64,000 bases of DNA from Agapanthus africanus (GCA_030015575.1 JASDDO010000026.1:194395739-194459738); one strand, 5' to 3'. Shown: positions 46,377-58,500, numbered from the stretch's first letter. The notes: generated from the letters alone by a model not told the origin. Numbers and translations: made by a program.

Positions 46377-46712
46377 GAGGGTAAATTTTACCAATCCCCG
46401 TCCACCTTTTGAGGTTTTTGAGATAATCCATTGAATTTTAAAACTGCTATAAAATCCCACCGAACTGCCAATATTGTATGAAATCGTTAATTTGATTAAC
46501 TCGTATAAGCCACAATTGAACCGAATAACCCGAAAATGTCTTACGGATAGATTGAATAGACTCAAAATAAATAGAATATGATTTTTTTTTGACAAAAACC
46601 TTTCAACTTTTTACGAAAATACCCTTCAAGAGAGTTTTATAGCATTTTTGAAGTCAATGAGTTATCTCAAAAAGCACAAAAGGTGGATGGGGTTTGATAA
46701 ACTTTACTCTTG
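46377..46712. mobile_element. Second MITE with long terminal inverted repeats
   Basis: About 336 bp. The left end 'gagggtaaattttacc..ccccgtccaccttttg' is mirrored at the right by 'caaaaggtggatgggg..ataaactttactct'. The repeats continue through 'tttttgagataa..cattga' and 'actgctataaaa'. TACCT flanks it at 46372-46376 and 46713-46717. It differs in sequence from the neighbouring MITE. Confidence 0.75.
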
Positions 46713-46717
46713 TACCT

Positions 46718-47380
46718 AATTAATGTCATTTTAACAGAAAAAAAGAAAAGTTTTTTAGGATGATTGATGAGTATGGAGAGCTCAATGTACCTGATACCTT
46801 GGTTATATCAGGCATTTAGGGATTCAATTGGGAGAGTAGGTTTTCGTTTCTTCATTTAGGAAACGTAAAATTTCATGCCCAGCTCCATCTCTCATATATG
46901 GAAAACTCTTCACAATGTTTTTTCATGTGAATCCTTTCTTTCACTAATAACTTACGTTTAAACATTATGATATTCTTCTTTTTTGAATGGGCTTTCATAT
47001 ATTTGCTTTGTAGACATATTTAAAAAATTGTAAATTGCATGTACACGTTGTGCAGGAGGAGGAGCTAACAGGGTAACAAAACGAGTCAAGATATGCGCTG
47101 CATGAGCAGCAGCGTGTCAAGTGATGGTGAAATAAATTAGCGTGTTGGCAAGTGACAATTTATGATAGCGAGGATGCAAGGATCGCCATTGGTCTTGCGA
47201 AATTTCAAAATTCAGGTTTTTCATCAGATGATGAGTTGCGTTAGGCTTAAACCCTGTCATCATGGCACGATCATGGAGAGGCCCTTTTACCATTTTGTAT
47301 AAATAGATTATTCTGTTCGATATGGTATGAGAGCATATCCAATCTTTCTTCATACGTTGGTTCATAGTTCTTTAGTTCAG
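46718..47380. other. Intergenic sequence, no gene seen
   Basis: AT-rich. A 82-codon open frame (47117-47365, -) shows no recognisable domain. Confidence 0.4.
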
Positions 47381-47454
47381 CGCGGAATAGAGCAGTTCGG
47401 TAGCTCGCAAGGCACAAAACCTTGAAGTCACGGGTTCAAATCCTGTCTTCGCAG
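47381..47454 (+). tRNA. Plastid-type tRNA-fMet-like pseudogene
   Basis: 74 nt that fold as a cloverleaf. The D arm is GAGC..GCTC, the anticodon stem CAAGG/CCTTG, and the T arm ACGGG TTCAAAT CCTGT. An unpaired first position is typical of initiator tRNAs. The sequence follows plastid trnfM closely. The anticodon loop reads CACAAAA instead of CTCATAA, so U33 and the CAU anticodon are lost, and one acceptor pair is A-C. It is probably a nuclear copy of plastid DNA, or possibly a SINE head, since an A-rich run occurs at 47537. Confidence 0.7.
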
Positions 47455-47633
47455 GTTCTTTCAGTCAAGTCAAATAAGAAACTCAAGGGATGGACATCAG
47501 TAACACACTTAGGAGAGGGTGTGACAATGAAGATATTAAAAAAAATTAAATGAATGATTTTCCTTATACGTTTGTTTGTGTGGGTTCATTATAGAGAAAA
47601 AAAATACAAAATAATTGTTGCAAATTTGGTAGT
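47455..47633. other. Short spacer, no gene seen
   Basis: AT-rich sequence with an A-rich run at 47537-47550, ending at the gypsy LTR. Confidence 0.4.
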
Positions 47634-50600
47634 TGTCACGTCCCGCTTCCCAAAATACGGAAAACGAGAGATGACTAGACCAGCCATGCTCCTACGATCG
47701 AGGAATCATCCCGCCGTAGTCACACTTCGGCTTCTAGCACTACATGGTAATCAGTAAATAAAGCACAGTATTAAAGAAATCACATCACTAATTCATTACA
47801 TTAAAATTTCATTGTTCACCAATTACAGATAATAAGAACAATTACTAACCAAGTTCAATCTCACGATCACTCTAAGGAAAGCAGTAAAGATAAGGAGTAC
47901 ACCAGACTATATCTCTGTGAACTCGAATGGTAGATCCGTCTCCTGTGCTGGTCCTCCCGCGGAATCTGAGCATGCATACTCAGGTCGTCAAAGCGACACA
48001 ATAACAATATTATTATAATAAGATGAAACAGGTAAATGAGGTAATACTGGTGTAGGAACAATACAAGTAATCACTATATCACTATATGATGCAGAATATG
48101 TTATGTGTCCCTATCGGTCTCTAGCTCATGTTTGAAATCACATAGTGGAAGGAGGATCATGTTTAACAGGAGTCTCGTACATACCCGAGACCACGGCCCA
48201 CATGCCCGGGACATAACCCTGTCAGCCGGATCGCTAGATCCTACCCTACACGTATCAGTATCACGGTTCGAATGATAATCCTCTAAACATGGTCCCGCTA
48301 AATACGATACTCTTTCCACTTTGATTTCCCCTTTTTCCCCAGGTTTACACTATTTATGATCTTGATTTAGTCGTGTACAAGTATACCAATGGCACGATTT
48401 TATCACTGTTCACTGTATCAATCACTGTCACGAATATTCACTTTCCATTGGTGTACTCGTCACTCCTAAACCAACATCTATCACGCACGATAATGCAATG
48501 TCCACACGCACTAACACTGAGTATATGACAAGGGTATGATATATGTAATGAATGCTACCAATAAACTATGTATGTTATGAACCAACATGCATGTCTTTGA
48601 CTAAAATAAATAGCATAAATTAATATATTAAGAATTCAGCAAAATGATACAAGTAGAATAAATAGAACACTTAGTCAGCAATTCATCAAAATTTGTTTCA
48701 GTTCAATCGGAATTCCGGTTTTCAAGATATAGCTGTTTCATTTTAAGTGCTCGCGGCTGGAAATTCAGTTTCAGAACTGAACGTCCGTTTCGCGACACGA
48801 ATTGCACCCAGTTGGGCTCAGAATTTAGCGATGTCACAGTTAAATGAAATTTAGGGTTTTCGATAAAGTATTCAACGCAACAGACGGATCCTCAATCGCA
48901 TCTGTATGTTGAAAGTTATACACAGTTTAACCTCAGGGTGTCATTTCAGAATCTGTTCTGGACAGTTATACGTTCTGCCCTTTTAAATACAGTTTAAAAT
49001 AGCAAACGGCGATGAATCGGAGTGGAACCACTTGTTTTGGTTAGCCAACAGAATTATCTTTAATCTACGGTAAAGTTCCGTAACATACTACTTCAGGAAA
49101 CACAGTGACACAGGTCTTGGGACAGAACATAATAATCAGAAACGCTCTGGACTGCAGTCCAGGGTCGCATTCCGATCCAAATATCATCACGGTTTCAGAA
49201 CAGAAATCACTGAAATTCTACATAGGGTTAATTTTCGTCGAGTCGGCTTCGATTTAAGCCCTCGAACGCAGCATTCCAGTTTGAGTATAATTTATGGTGA
49301 TTTTATTCGTTTTCAGGTACGAGAAAATTCTAGTTTTAACGGCATATTTGGGGGTATCAATTTTTGTCACTAACAATCGTATTTTCCTGCGAGATTCACA
49401 CACGATATTCATCATTATAAGGTCCAACAGAAAGTATCGGTTTCCGTCAAATTGAACAATTATTTCCATTGGAATCTAGTATCGAACACTTAGGTCATTA
49501 TATATATCGGTAATCGTAAATTTAATAACTAGGTGATTTAGGTTTGTAACACAACTAAATTAGCATGAAGTAAGTAAATACTTGCTTGGAAAACGCCTCG
49601 GGGTCGCACGGCAGCAACAATGTCGCGAACGCGCGTTGTACGCCGCGGAACAAGTTCGCGCGTACTTGGCTCGAGACACGGGTTTGACGTCGGAGTTTAC
49701 CGAAGTCGTCCTGTGCGCGCTGGAAGATTAGGGGGTTCTCTATTGTTCGCCTGAGAAGTGTTGGGGTTGCCGACGGTCGACGGCGTCGCTCCGGCGATGG
49801 GCCGCAGTGCAATTCACAGTGAGGGAAAAATGTTTGCAAATTGGGTTTTGGAAAGAGAGGGGGAGCAGTGGGGTCGGGTTTGGAGTGGTGAGGATGGTGC
49901 TGAGGATGTAGAGGATCGCGGGGTAGTTCAGGTCAGAGGGGCTCGCCGGCGTTGAGTGCCAGGGGTGGCCGTGGTTGGGTGCAAATTGGGTTTGGGTGTG
50001 CAGGGAATATTTGGCTGGGGCTCGGGTTGATGAAGGGTGAAGTCGTGGAGGGAGAAGGTTGGTGGAGGAGTGATCGAGGGTTGCCGAGGGGTGGTCGTCG
50101 GAGTCGAGGGGAGTTAAGAGGTGTAGTGGTTACTCGAGTTTGGGGGGGCTCGGTGAATGTAGAGAGAGATGAGGAGTGAGTTGGAGACGAGGGGTTGAGG
50201 AAGGGAACGAGGTTGAAATCGTGGGCATAACGGCGCATCAACGGAGGCGTGGGCATGGGCGTGAAACGCGGCGGAGATATGGGATCGCGCGCGTTAACAG
50301 TGCACATTACCGTTGGGGATTTAAAGGAGGAGATGAACAGTGGCGTAGCGGGTCGGGTCGGGTACGAGGAGGCGGGCTGGAGGGAGTGGGCCGGGCCGGG
50401 TTTTTAAAAGAATTCCTTTATTTTAAATCTTGTGGGCTGAGGATGAACCGGGCCGGGGTTTTAATTAAATTCCCAAAATAATTTGATGGGCTGAGGGAAT
50501 TCAAAGGGGACGGGCCGGGGATTTATAAGGGATTTATAAAAAAATAATGTGTGGGCTGAGGGATTTTGATAAAGGGTTTGGGGGAATTTATTGGTTAAAA

Positions 50601-50788
50601 GAAAATTTGGGTTAAATTAAATTGGTTTTATTTGCTTTAGTTTTAAATCTTGGGTTTTAACTTTTAGGATTTGGAAAAATATAAATATTGGGCTTAAACA
50701 ACCAATTCAGAATATGAAGGAAAAGAAAGGAAACCACTGGAAATCAGAGAATAGGAAACTTTTATTAGAATGGAAACGAGGATTTACA
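47634..50788 (-). repeat. 3' LTR of the gypsy element
   Basis: 3155 bp, TGTCACGTCC...GATTTACA on the + strand. It contains the TGGACTGCAGTCCA palindrome (49148-49161) and a G-rich segment (49750-50300). Open frames in the G-rich segment are low-complexity. Confidence 0.88.
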
Positions 50789-50802
50789 TCATACCCCCCT
50801 TA
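50789..50802 (-). other. Polypurine tract of the gypsy element
   Basis: On the - strand AAGGGGGGTATGA precedes the 3' LTR. Confidence 0.85.
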
Positions 50803-50841
50803 ACAAAATTTCGTCCTCGAAATTTGACAAAGATACAAAGA

Positions 50842-50921
50842 AACAATGTACTAAGTAAAAAGATGTGGATAACGATCATGGATATCTTCCTCCCGCTCAC
50901 AGGTAAATTCTCCTGGGGAAC
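50842..50921 (-). pseudogene. Last codons of gypsy pol, cut off by the copia insertion
   Basis: On the - strand it reads PGEFTCEREEDIHDRYPHLF and then a stop. This is the usual end of the chromodomain-like tail in this clade. It continues the frame that breaks off at 61304. Confidence 0.8.
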
Positions 50922-53129
50922 TGTTAGTTATATGTATGCCCTAGAGGCCATTACTATACATAGGATGTATATTGTTGTGGATGCTTGGACATATATAGGG
51001 AGGACTTTCTTGCTCGATATGATAGTATGCTATCTGGTTACTCTTTACCTTAACGTGTATACTGATTGTCTCTCTGTTACATGTTGGTAAAGCCCTTAGG
51101 ATGAGTACTTGACTACCTGGACTATGATGCGGATCATACTAGTGGGGACATGGTAGTCCATAAGTACATCTTTCAAAGTCTCTAGTCGTGGGTATATCGA
51201 GACGGGGCATCGATATACCAGAGTAGACTAGCGTATACCTTCTCGACCCATACAGATGGGCGATGGATGATCCCATATCCATTGGTGTTTGACATCAGAG
51301 ATGATATACGGGTGCTCAGTGGAGACTGGGTACACTGGACGGACTCGCCGAGAACTCCCAGATGGTATTATACCTTACGTCAGATGGCAGTTCTCTGGTG
51401 ACACTGGAACAGAGTAGTCTGTTGACCCGAGATCGTCATAGAGTCTTGTGTGGTTCCCACTGTTCTTTGATTTCCACCTTACCACGTCCAAGAGGGCGTG
51501 CAAAACGGTGGTTTTTGGTTACAGTCCCGAATCACATGGAGGCAATGAGCGATAGGAGGGGATTCGTCTCTCCCGGTATAGGGAGTTGATGTTGCGCTGT
51601 GTTCGATTGGCTATAACCGGAAATCCCTGGCCAGGGTAGTTGAGATTTACTGGTAAGTGTTACCAGTAATTTCTCGAACTGTTATAGACCTCATATCGAC
51701 ACGACTTATCGAGCTATTGGGGTCTGACTTTACCACCCCTAGGCGAGATATGCGACATATCAGACGACGAGACCGGACTGTACGGTAAGTGTTACTGGTT
51801 GGATTCACAGGAGTGTGAGCGGGCTTGCTCATCGATCTTCTGATCGCTCAATACCCGGGTGGCCGTTACGTTTAGCAGACCGCTTGCGGCTTGTGGGTGT
51901 TTGATATGATCATCACCTGCTGCCGGCGTATTGACGAGTCTTTAGAGTCCTACACAGAGGTTTCCTGGCTCAAGCGAAACGAAATAGGAGCGCATATGAG
52001 ATATGTGCGGGACCGAGAATAATGCGTGTATGTGATACCGTATTCTATTCTCGCGATGAATGTATCGATATGGTTGTATGCGATATAACCTAGTTATCGA
52101 ATCAAGGATTGATTCGATAAGCCGATACATTGGATATTAGTCGGTCACATGCGATATGACCGGATCGTTAAATCAAGTGTTGATTTAATGATTTAATGCA
52201 TAATTATATATTTGATATATTACTTTGTATTAACTAGTATTGGTTCACTTTAAATGGCTTTTCTCACTTGTTTGTGCACATTGTATATGTGATATATTTT
52301 TGTGCACAAGTTTGTATCATGTTTGATGATACATGTTTCCTTGGGTTTGTGTAAAGATTAAACCATGGTTATATGAATGGTTAGGGTTTTGTTTTCTTAT
52401 TCATTTATTTATTTATTCTTTTTTGGAAAATAAATGGCATAAAGAGAAAATGGTGGCTTTCTTTGTTTGCATCTTGAAGCTTCATGAAGCTTTGACTAAG
52501 TGACCATTTTGTCTCATGCTTAACCCTAACCACTCCACTTAACCCTAGTTCATTCTCTACACTTGACCATGGTTGTATTATGATAAGTATTGTTTTTCTT
52601 TTCTATTTGAAAATAACTTATCATAATATTCATCTTCTTCTTCTTCTTCACTTGAAGAAAACCTTGCTTCATCAATGGTGACTTGATGAGAAGAGTGAGA
52701 AATCCAATTCTAAAGTGAACCCACTTCCTATTTCTTCATCCTCTACCTCTTGCCAAGTAGTATAGGGTGTTTTCTTTAAAAGTTTCATGACTTGGTGAAG
52801 TGGGAGCTTGATCTAGTGATGCCTCGACGTAGATCATCTTCGGCATCGAAGCCGACGACCAAGCCCGCCCATTTCTCCGATGAAGCCGATGCTAGAGTCC
52901 TGGATGCGATTTGTACAGCGAGGGGACTTCATCACGGAGCTATGGAGGTGGAGAACCAGATCTATAAAGGTTGTATTTCCGTTCACTTAGAGTAAAGTCA
53001 TTTACTTGTATTTGTTTCGCCTAAATTCTAGTTAACGATCCGTATTAGGGTTTCTCGGCACTTGTAAAATTTGAAATTGGCATGGTTGATACCTTGTGAG
53101 ACCTCATTAGTGTGCCTAGGAACTCTACA
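50922..53129 (+). repeat. 5' LTR of the + strand copia element
   Basis: 2208 bp, TGTTAG...TCTACA. A GC-rich segment near the end (52819-52995) can be read as MPRRRSSSASKPTTKPAHFS and onward, and the second LTR keeps this frame open. Confidence 0.93.
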
Positions 53130-53130
53130 G

Positions 53131-53143
53131 TGGTATCAGAGCC
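53131..53143 (+). other. Primer-binding site for initiator tRNA-Met
   Basis: TGGTATCAGAGCC, one base after the 5' LTR. Confidence 0.92.
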
Positions 53144-53329
53144 TAGCTAGAGCCTTAGGCGATGAGTAGACGACGTTTGAAATCCGAACGAACATCGAAA
53201 CCCTAAAGCGAATTGCTCTCTGGAAATTTTCTGAAAATTTGGATTTTTGTGAATTAAAAATTGCCAAAAAATTCAGCAGGGAATTCTATGAGTTACAGTG
53301 AAGCACGTGACTCTAACTCTACCAAAGAG

Positions 53330-53374
53330 CCGCGGAACCGCGGCCCCACCCTGGGTTTCGCGGCGGTTCCGCGG
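53330..53374 (+). other. GC-rich perfect hairpin in the copia leader
   Basis: CCGCGGAACCGC (53330-53341) and GCGGTTCCGCGG (53363-53374) form a 12-bp perfect stem with a 21-nt loop. It lies about 190 bp past the PBS. A related hairpin occupies the same position in the - strand copia element. Confidence 0.75.
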
Positions 53375-55060
53375 CCATTTTGGTGAGTTAGACCACGTAG
53401 CTTGCACAGTAATTCTTGTCTTGAAGTGCTGAGTCTTCTGGAAATTTTTATATTTTACTCAAGAGTTGAGTTTTCTGGGATGCTTTGGGGCTTCGATGAT
53501 TCGATCGGATTTTTCTAATTTTGTCTGCGTGCTTTTCCGGATATTTTAGAATATGTTAAAAAGTTCGACCGGATATAAATACCCATCTTTTCCCTATCGG
53601 GAAATTTTCAAGTGTTGGATTTTTCCGTGGTTTAAAGATGTTCTAAGTAGTGCAAGTAACGCGATGGTCCCTCTAGAAGACAACAAACCTTAACTCGATT
53701 ATGTGACCGTCTTGAACTGCCCTTTGAACCTTAGGGTTTGGGGCAGTACGGCGTGCCACATGTGAGGCGTTGGCTTGACCCTTCTACGGCTGGACCGTTG
53801 GTACTGAGGCATGAACTGAATGTTTTTAGACTTATTTCATGTGTTGAGCTGTATTGGGAAAACATGGGTGTTCGATTGTTCGATCGGAAAGTTTAACATT
53901 TTCTGTTTATCCGGAATGTGATACAATAATTGGAATTCACAATAAGTTATGAGATAACTGAATGAATGTTATAAACATAGCACTTTAGTCTCACTTGATC
54001 GGTTGCCACGGAATTTTGATGTGATCAAAACTCCGTCGCAATCACGTAGCGTACGCGGATACTCGCCGGGTAAACTTAATAGACAGCATCACTCCATAGC
54101 CCCGACCAAGTGACTGTAGGAGAACCCCGTCGCCGAAAGCATCCGTCCAGGTGCTCGCGGTAGCGGTGTTCCGCCTTGGTGCACTTCGTCGATGGCATTA
54201 GGGGTGCGGCCGCCTACTAAAGTTTGCGACGAGTATTCGATCTGAATGTCGGGAATCCTGTTGAATTCCCCGACTTAATATTGAAAAGTGTTTTCGATTT
54301 TGAGACTAAAATGCGGGGTTTATAATTGTTAGGCATGCGATGTTTAAGGTATTCATTTGATTAGGCATGCGATGTCTAAAGAGGTTGCGGATTCCAACTG
54401 CTGTAGTTTTACACTTTCTTTTCTGTGACCGTAAGTGTAATATGTGATATCGCCGGTTTCGTTGCTATATGTCAACGACAATTGGGATGCGCATATTTAC
54501 TTACGTTGATGACATGTGATATTATGTGTTGCTGGATATGTTATATTGGATCGTCGTGTTTGAATAGCCGGGGGTTTTTATGTGAGATGAGTGTTTTTTC
54601 ATTTTCATTCATGTAAAAACTTGTATGTAATATTCTTTTATTGGGGCACTTTCAGGTTGCGGAAGATGTCACCTTTTGTATATTATTTACTTTTCCGCAC
54701 TAGGATAGACCCAAGGAGGGGAGCACAAGTAACCGGGTTCTGGAGTCCAGTGGGAGACCAACTCGAGAAGTCGAGTCCGGGTCTCCTAACTCTAGAATTG
54801 GAAGGGTTGCTTGCCGCTCTCGTAGGGGTCTAGGGGTGTGGGTTTGGCTATTCATCATGACCGTGGAATCCGTGTTTTATACTGGCTCGTATTGAAAACA
54901 CGGACGTCCTAGTATATCTAATGTTTCATATGATTCTTCTGCTGCGATATCTGTGATGTGATCATGTGATGTTCTATGATAGATACTGTATATAGTATAT
55001 ATGATATATTATATAGACGTTACTTATGTTTTACACCCGTGCTAGCCCAGCCCCGCTCTG
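53375..55060 (+). other. Long non-coding leader of the copia element
   Basis: No gene is seen. Short open frames (54425-54616, 54591-54833) lack recognisable domains. Parts are collinear with the - strand copia leader, for example 'tgttcgatcgga' and 'cacttgatcggt'. Confidence 0.5.
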
Positions 55061-55083
55061 CCGTTAGTTACCTAACCTAACGG
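55061..55083 (+). other. Conserved CGTTAG hairpin in the copia leader
   Basis: CCGTTAG and CTAACGG flank a nine-base loop. It is preceded by 'ccagccccgctctg', also conserved in the other copia element. Confidence 0.55.
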
Positions 55084-55258
55084 TGCACGAGGGGACATCG
55101 AGGCGAATGCGGATGGCATAAGTGTACGTCGTATTTATCTGTGATATTTAGGTAACTTAAATGATGGGACTTCATTAATGAGATTATTGAAAGTAAAAAG
55201 AAACCTAAAGATGTTGTAGAATCGAATTTCAAAATAAAACAGGTAGCTACAGTTCTTG

Positions 55259-55495
55259 CTTTGCACAGCGGTATATGTGATATATCCTGCACCTTATTCG
55301 ATGAGGAAAGGACCGAGATCCCTTCACCGGGAGTGACTCCTTTAGCAATAACTGGCAGATGCTACAACCCTCGGTTTGTCTTTTGATTGCTTCTGTAGTT
55401 TCTGCTTTGCACAGTGATATATATGATATATCCCGCACCTCATTCGACGAGGAAAGGACCGACGATCCCTTCACCGGGAGTGACTCCTTTAGCAA
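55259..55495 (+). repeat. Doubled leader block (period 146 bp)
   Basis: Copies 55259-55348 and 55405-55495 run from CTTTGCACAG to CCGGGAGTGACTCCTTTAGC. The matching doubled block is on the - strand at 23466-23699. Confidence 0.8.
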
Positions 55496-55638
55496 AACTA
55501 GAAAAGTCTCAAAAGCACTCCATTTTAAAATCATTTGATTCTACAACGATATCAAGTTCATTACGCAATAGGTTTTCAGAAAAACCTGTCGTAGCCCTCC
55601 GTCATTTCAGATAAGTTGATATAGTATTCGTGCTGCAT

Positions 55639-55832
55639 TTGTTGGCTTTCGTCAAGGTGCAGTGTGCGGTAGCTATATGCTGCTTCTCTGCTGCATACGA
55701 TGCGATTGGATTAGAGTAGTCGTGCGGCTTTGTTGGCTTTCGTCAAGGGTCGTGCGGGTGGGTTTAATTCAATCAAGAAATGTACGGGTTGAACTTGACT
55801 AGCGGGCTATGGTTTGTTGGCTTTCGTCAAGG
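55639..55832 (+). repeat. Three copies of the 19-bp motif TTGTTGGCTTTCGTCAAGG
   Basis: Exact copies lie at 55639-55657, 55730-55748 and 55814-55832 (periods 91 and 84). Each is embedded in otherwise diverged sequence. Confidence 0.9.
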
Positions 55833-56316
55833 TCATAGCACGTTAGGGGCAAATTATTATCGGGAATTTCAAGTGTTGAAATTTGCAATGAGATTGCATA
55901 CCTTCTATGAGATAGTTGGATCCCGATACCCGCTGCGAGTAAGAGTTACTCCTGGGAGAGTTTTATACATTACAATTAGCCGATCAAGTAGGTGTCTAGA
56001 AAGGTGTTAACGGGGTTACGCCTCTGGGAAAACGAGGTTTACATTAATTAGGTTCGTGCGAAAGCACGGGGGACCTCCCTCAAAGTACCGACACTGGCCT
56101 GGCTGAAAGATTGGCGAACTTGTAGCGTGTAATTAATTCCGGCTAGTCTTTCCTTTTAGGGTTTGGAGGAAGATTTGACAAAAACAGTGGGAGCCATCCT
56201 GATTAGATAAAATAATAACCAATCTATTCTTGCAAGAGCGCACGCTAAGTGTTTTCTTCTCTCTCTCTCCAGGTAGCGACCATATCACGCCTTAATCAAG
56301 ATAATAATACGGAATA

Positions 56317-56574
56317 TTGACCGAACCCGCTTGTTGTACTGAGCTGGGGAACGTTGGTCCCGCTCCAACTTATAATTGTTATAAGACAGAGCAGGAAATT
56401 GGGGATTACCAGAATTCCCGTGCCGCCCAAACGAAGAGAGTGCATGCTGATGCATCATCTTCGGGTGTGTTCATTACAAAGAACTGTTTCTCAGTATCCT
56501 CCGCATCCTGGGTATATGATACCGGATCAGGATCCCAGATATATAATCTGTTACATAGGGCTGCAAAAAGGTAG
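56317..56574 (+). pseudogene. Copia gag-protease remnant
   Basis: An open stretch ends with ASWVYDTGSGSQIYN, the aspartic protease motif of copia elements (usually W-V-L-D-T-G-C-G-S-H). It is preceded by FITKNCFSVS. The frame stops soon after. This marks the start of the old coding region, about 3.2 kb after the PBS. Confidence 0.7.
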
Positions 56575-56889
56575 AAAAACTGAGAACGGGTGATAAGTTT
56601 CATGAGACAGAAAACGGGGCAAGTGTTGCAGCCAAGTCTGTTGGTCACTGTCACCCTGTATCCCAAATACATTGATTCTGAATGAATGTTATTAGATACC
56701 GAACCTGATATACAAAATCATATCAGTCTCTTTATTAGTAATGAAAGGATATAATTTCGTATTGTTGGATTATGTTTTGAACATTTCCTATATCAAAAGT
56801 TGATCGGTTCAGGCACGTTATCTAAAAGCATTGATGTTCTAAATCAAACTACAGTTCTTTAGTATACGGAACACACACACAAGAGGAAG

Positions 56890-57300
56890 AGTTCAGAAAT
56901 GAACGAATCCTTCTTGAGGTATTGTAGACTAGGTCATATCAATGCGACCCGACTAGCTGAAGTTAAATATAGATGCATATTTAAATTAGTTTGAATTTAC
57001 ATCTTATGAAACTTGCCAGTCATGTCACAAAGATAAGATGACCATAGCTCTGTTTACTAGAAACAGAGAAAGAGTTAGTAAACTCTTGAGATTGATACAT
57101 GTTGATGTATGTAAAGTCCCTTGTCTACATATGCCAAGACCGGTTCTTTGTACTTCATTAAATTCTCTGATGATCTCTTTTGATTCAGAAATATGTTCCT
57201 GTTGAAACACAAGTCCGAACCTTTTGAGATATTCACAGAATATAAGTTAGAAGTAGAGAACCAAAATATGGGTATAAGTATTATATCCTTTGATGAGATC
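56890..57300 (+). pseudogene. Copia integrase remnant
   Basis: Read through stops and frameshifts, it gives C-R-L-G-H-I-N (GAG-pre-integrase), then E-T-C-Q-S-C-H-K-D-K-M-T and L-I-H-V-D-V-C. This is the normal order for the integrase zinc finger and first catalytic Asp. No open frame is usable. Confidence 0.6.
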
Positions 57301-57879
57301 AAGGAGGAGAATACTTGAGCACGAAATTCTTGGACTTTTCTAAAGGAGAATGAGATTCTCTCTCAGCATTACTCCTCCGTATACACCATAGCACGATGGT
57401 ATATCGGGGCGGAGCGATAACACCCTATGTGATTAGGTGTGCTCTATGATGAGTACTACTGAGTTACCTATTTCCTTTTTGGGAGTTATGCACTTGAGAA
57501 GCTGCATACCTATTGAATAGGGTTCAAATCAAATCAGTTGCCTACCACTTCATATTTGATATGATAAGGGAAGAGCCCGTCTCTTAAGTTGGTTAAGATT
57601 TGGGGTTGTCCGGGCTATGTCTAAAAGCAAAATCCGGACAAGCTCGAGGCAAGTTCTGTAATGTAGAACTGGAAATGTTCCAGCTATACAAACTACGGCT
57701 GATGATTTGAAAGAACCAAAGGATTCAATAGTTACCAACGAACCTCAGCCTCTCCGCCGATCTAGTAGGGTTTCTCACCCACCTGAGAGATATTTCGGTT
57801 ACTCTATGACAGTGGGAGCGAGGATTGCATCATGAGATGATGACCCAACTAGTTTCGAGCTGGCCATCAGGAGTGGGAC
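57301..57879 (+). other. Degenerate integrase-to-RT linker
   Basis: Scraps such as 'agacggtctaggagggtttctcacccacctgagagat'-type text (R-R-S-x-R-V-S-x-P-P-E-R-Y near 57755) fit the linker before copia RT. Nothing is intact. Confidence 0.45.
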
Positions 57880-58500
57880 TCTGTAAGAATGGATGGATGC
57901 TTAGCGATCTGAGATGGAATCCATGTACACCAACAAAGTATGGACTTTGGTTGCTATATCTGAAGGGTTAAATCCCCATCAGGAGCAAGTATATCTTGAG
58001 AAGATTACTTGGTGTAGATGGAAAAGTTGAGGCTTTCAAAGTTAGACTTGTTAAAGGTTTGCATCATTGACCAGGTGTGGATCATGATGAAACTTTTTCT
58101 AAAGATCTATGCTTAAGTCCATCCAGATCCCACTTGCCACAGCTACATACCATGACTACGATATCTGGCGGTTGGGTGTCATGACTGCTTTTCTAAATAA
58201 TGTTTTAGAAGAGAGAGTCTATAAGTACACAGCCAAAGGGCTTCGTAGACAGTTGGAGCAGCGAAAACGTGCACAAGATGCTTTATAAGATAAAGCAGGT
58301 ATCGCGGAGTTGGAACATCTGTTTTGATGTAGTAGTCAAACAGTTTGACATCATCAAAATGGTAGATGAACCTTGTATATACAAAAAGGGTAGTAGGGAG
58401 TATAGTGACGATCCTCGTAGAGTACGTGGATGACATACTCTTGATAGGGAAGGAGTTTCCTATGCTACGCTCGGTCAATCTCCGCTTATCACAATGATTC
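57880..58500 (+). pseudogene. Copia reverse transcriptase remnant
   Basis: Legible pieces are M-E-S-M-Y-T-N-K-V-W-T-L-V near 57920, then V-E-A-F-K-V-R-L-V near 58030 and T-A-F-L-N near 58185. The active site E-Y-V-D-D-I-L-L-I-G has its YVDD at 58423-58434. Several stops and frame changes separate them. Confidence 0.7.

Noticed and set aside
47117-47365. 82-codon open frame on the - strand
   Set aside because: No recognisable motif and no splice or promoter context.
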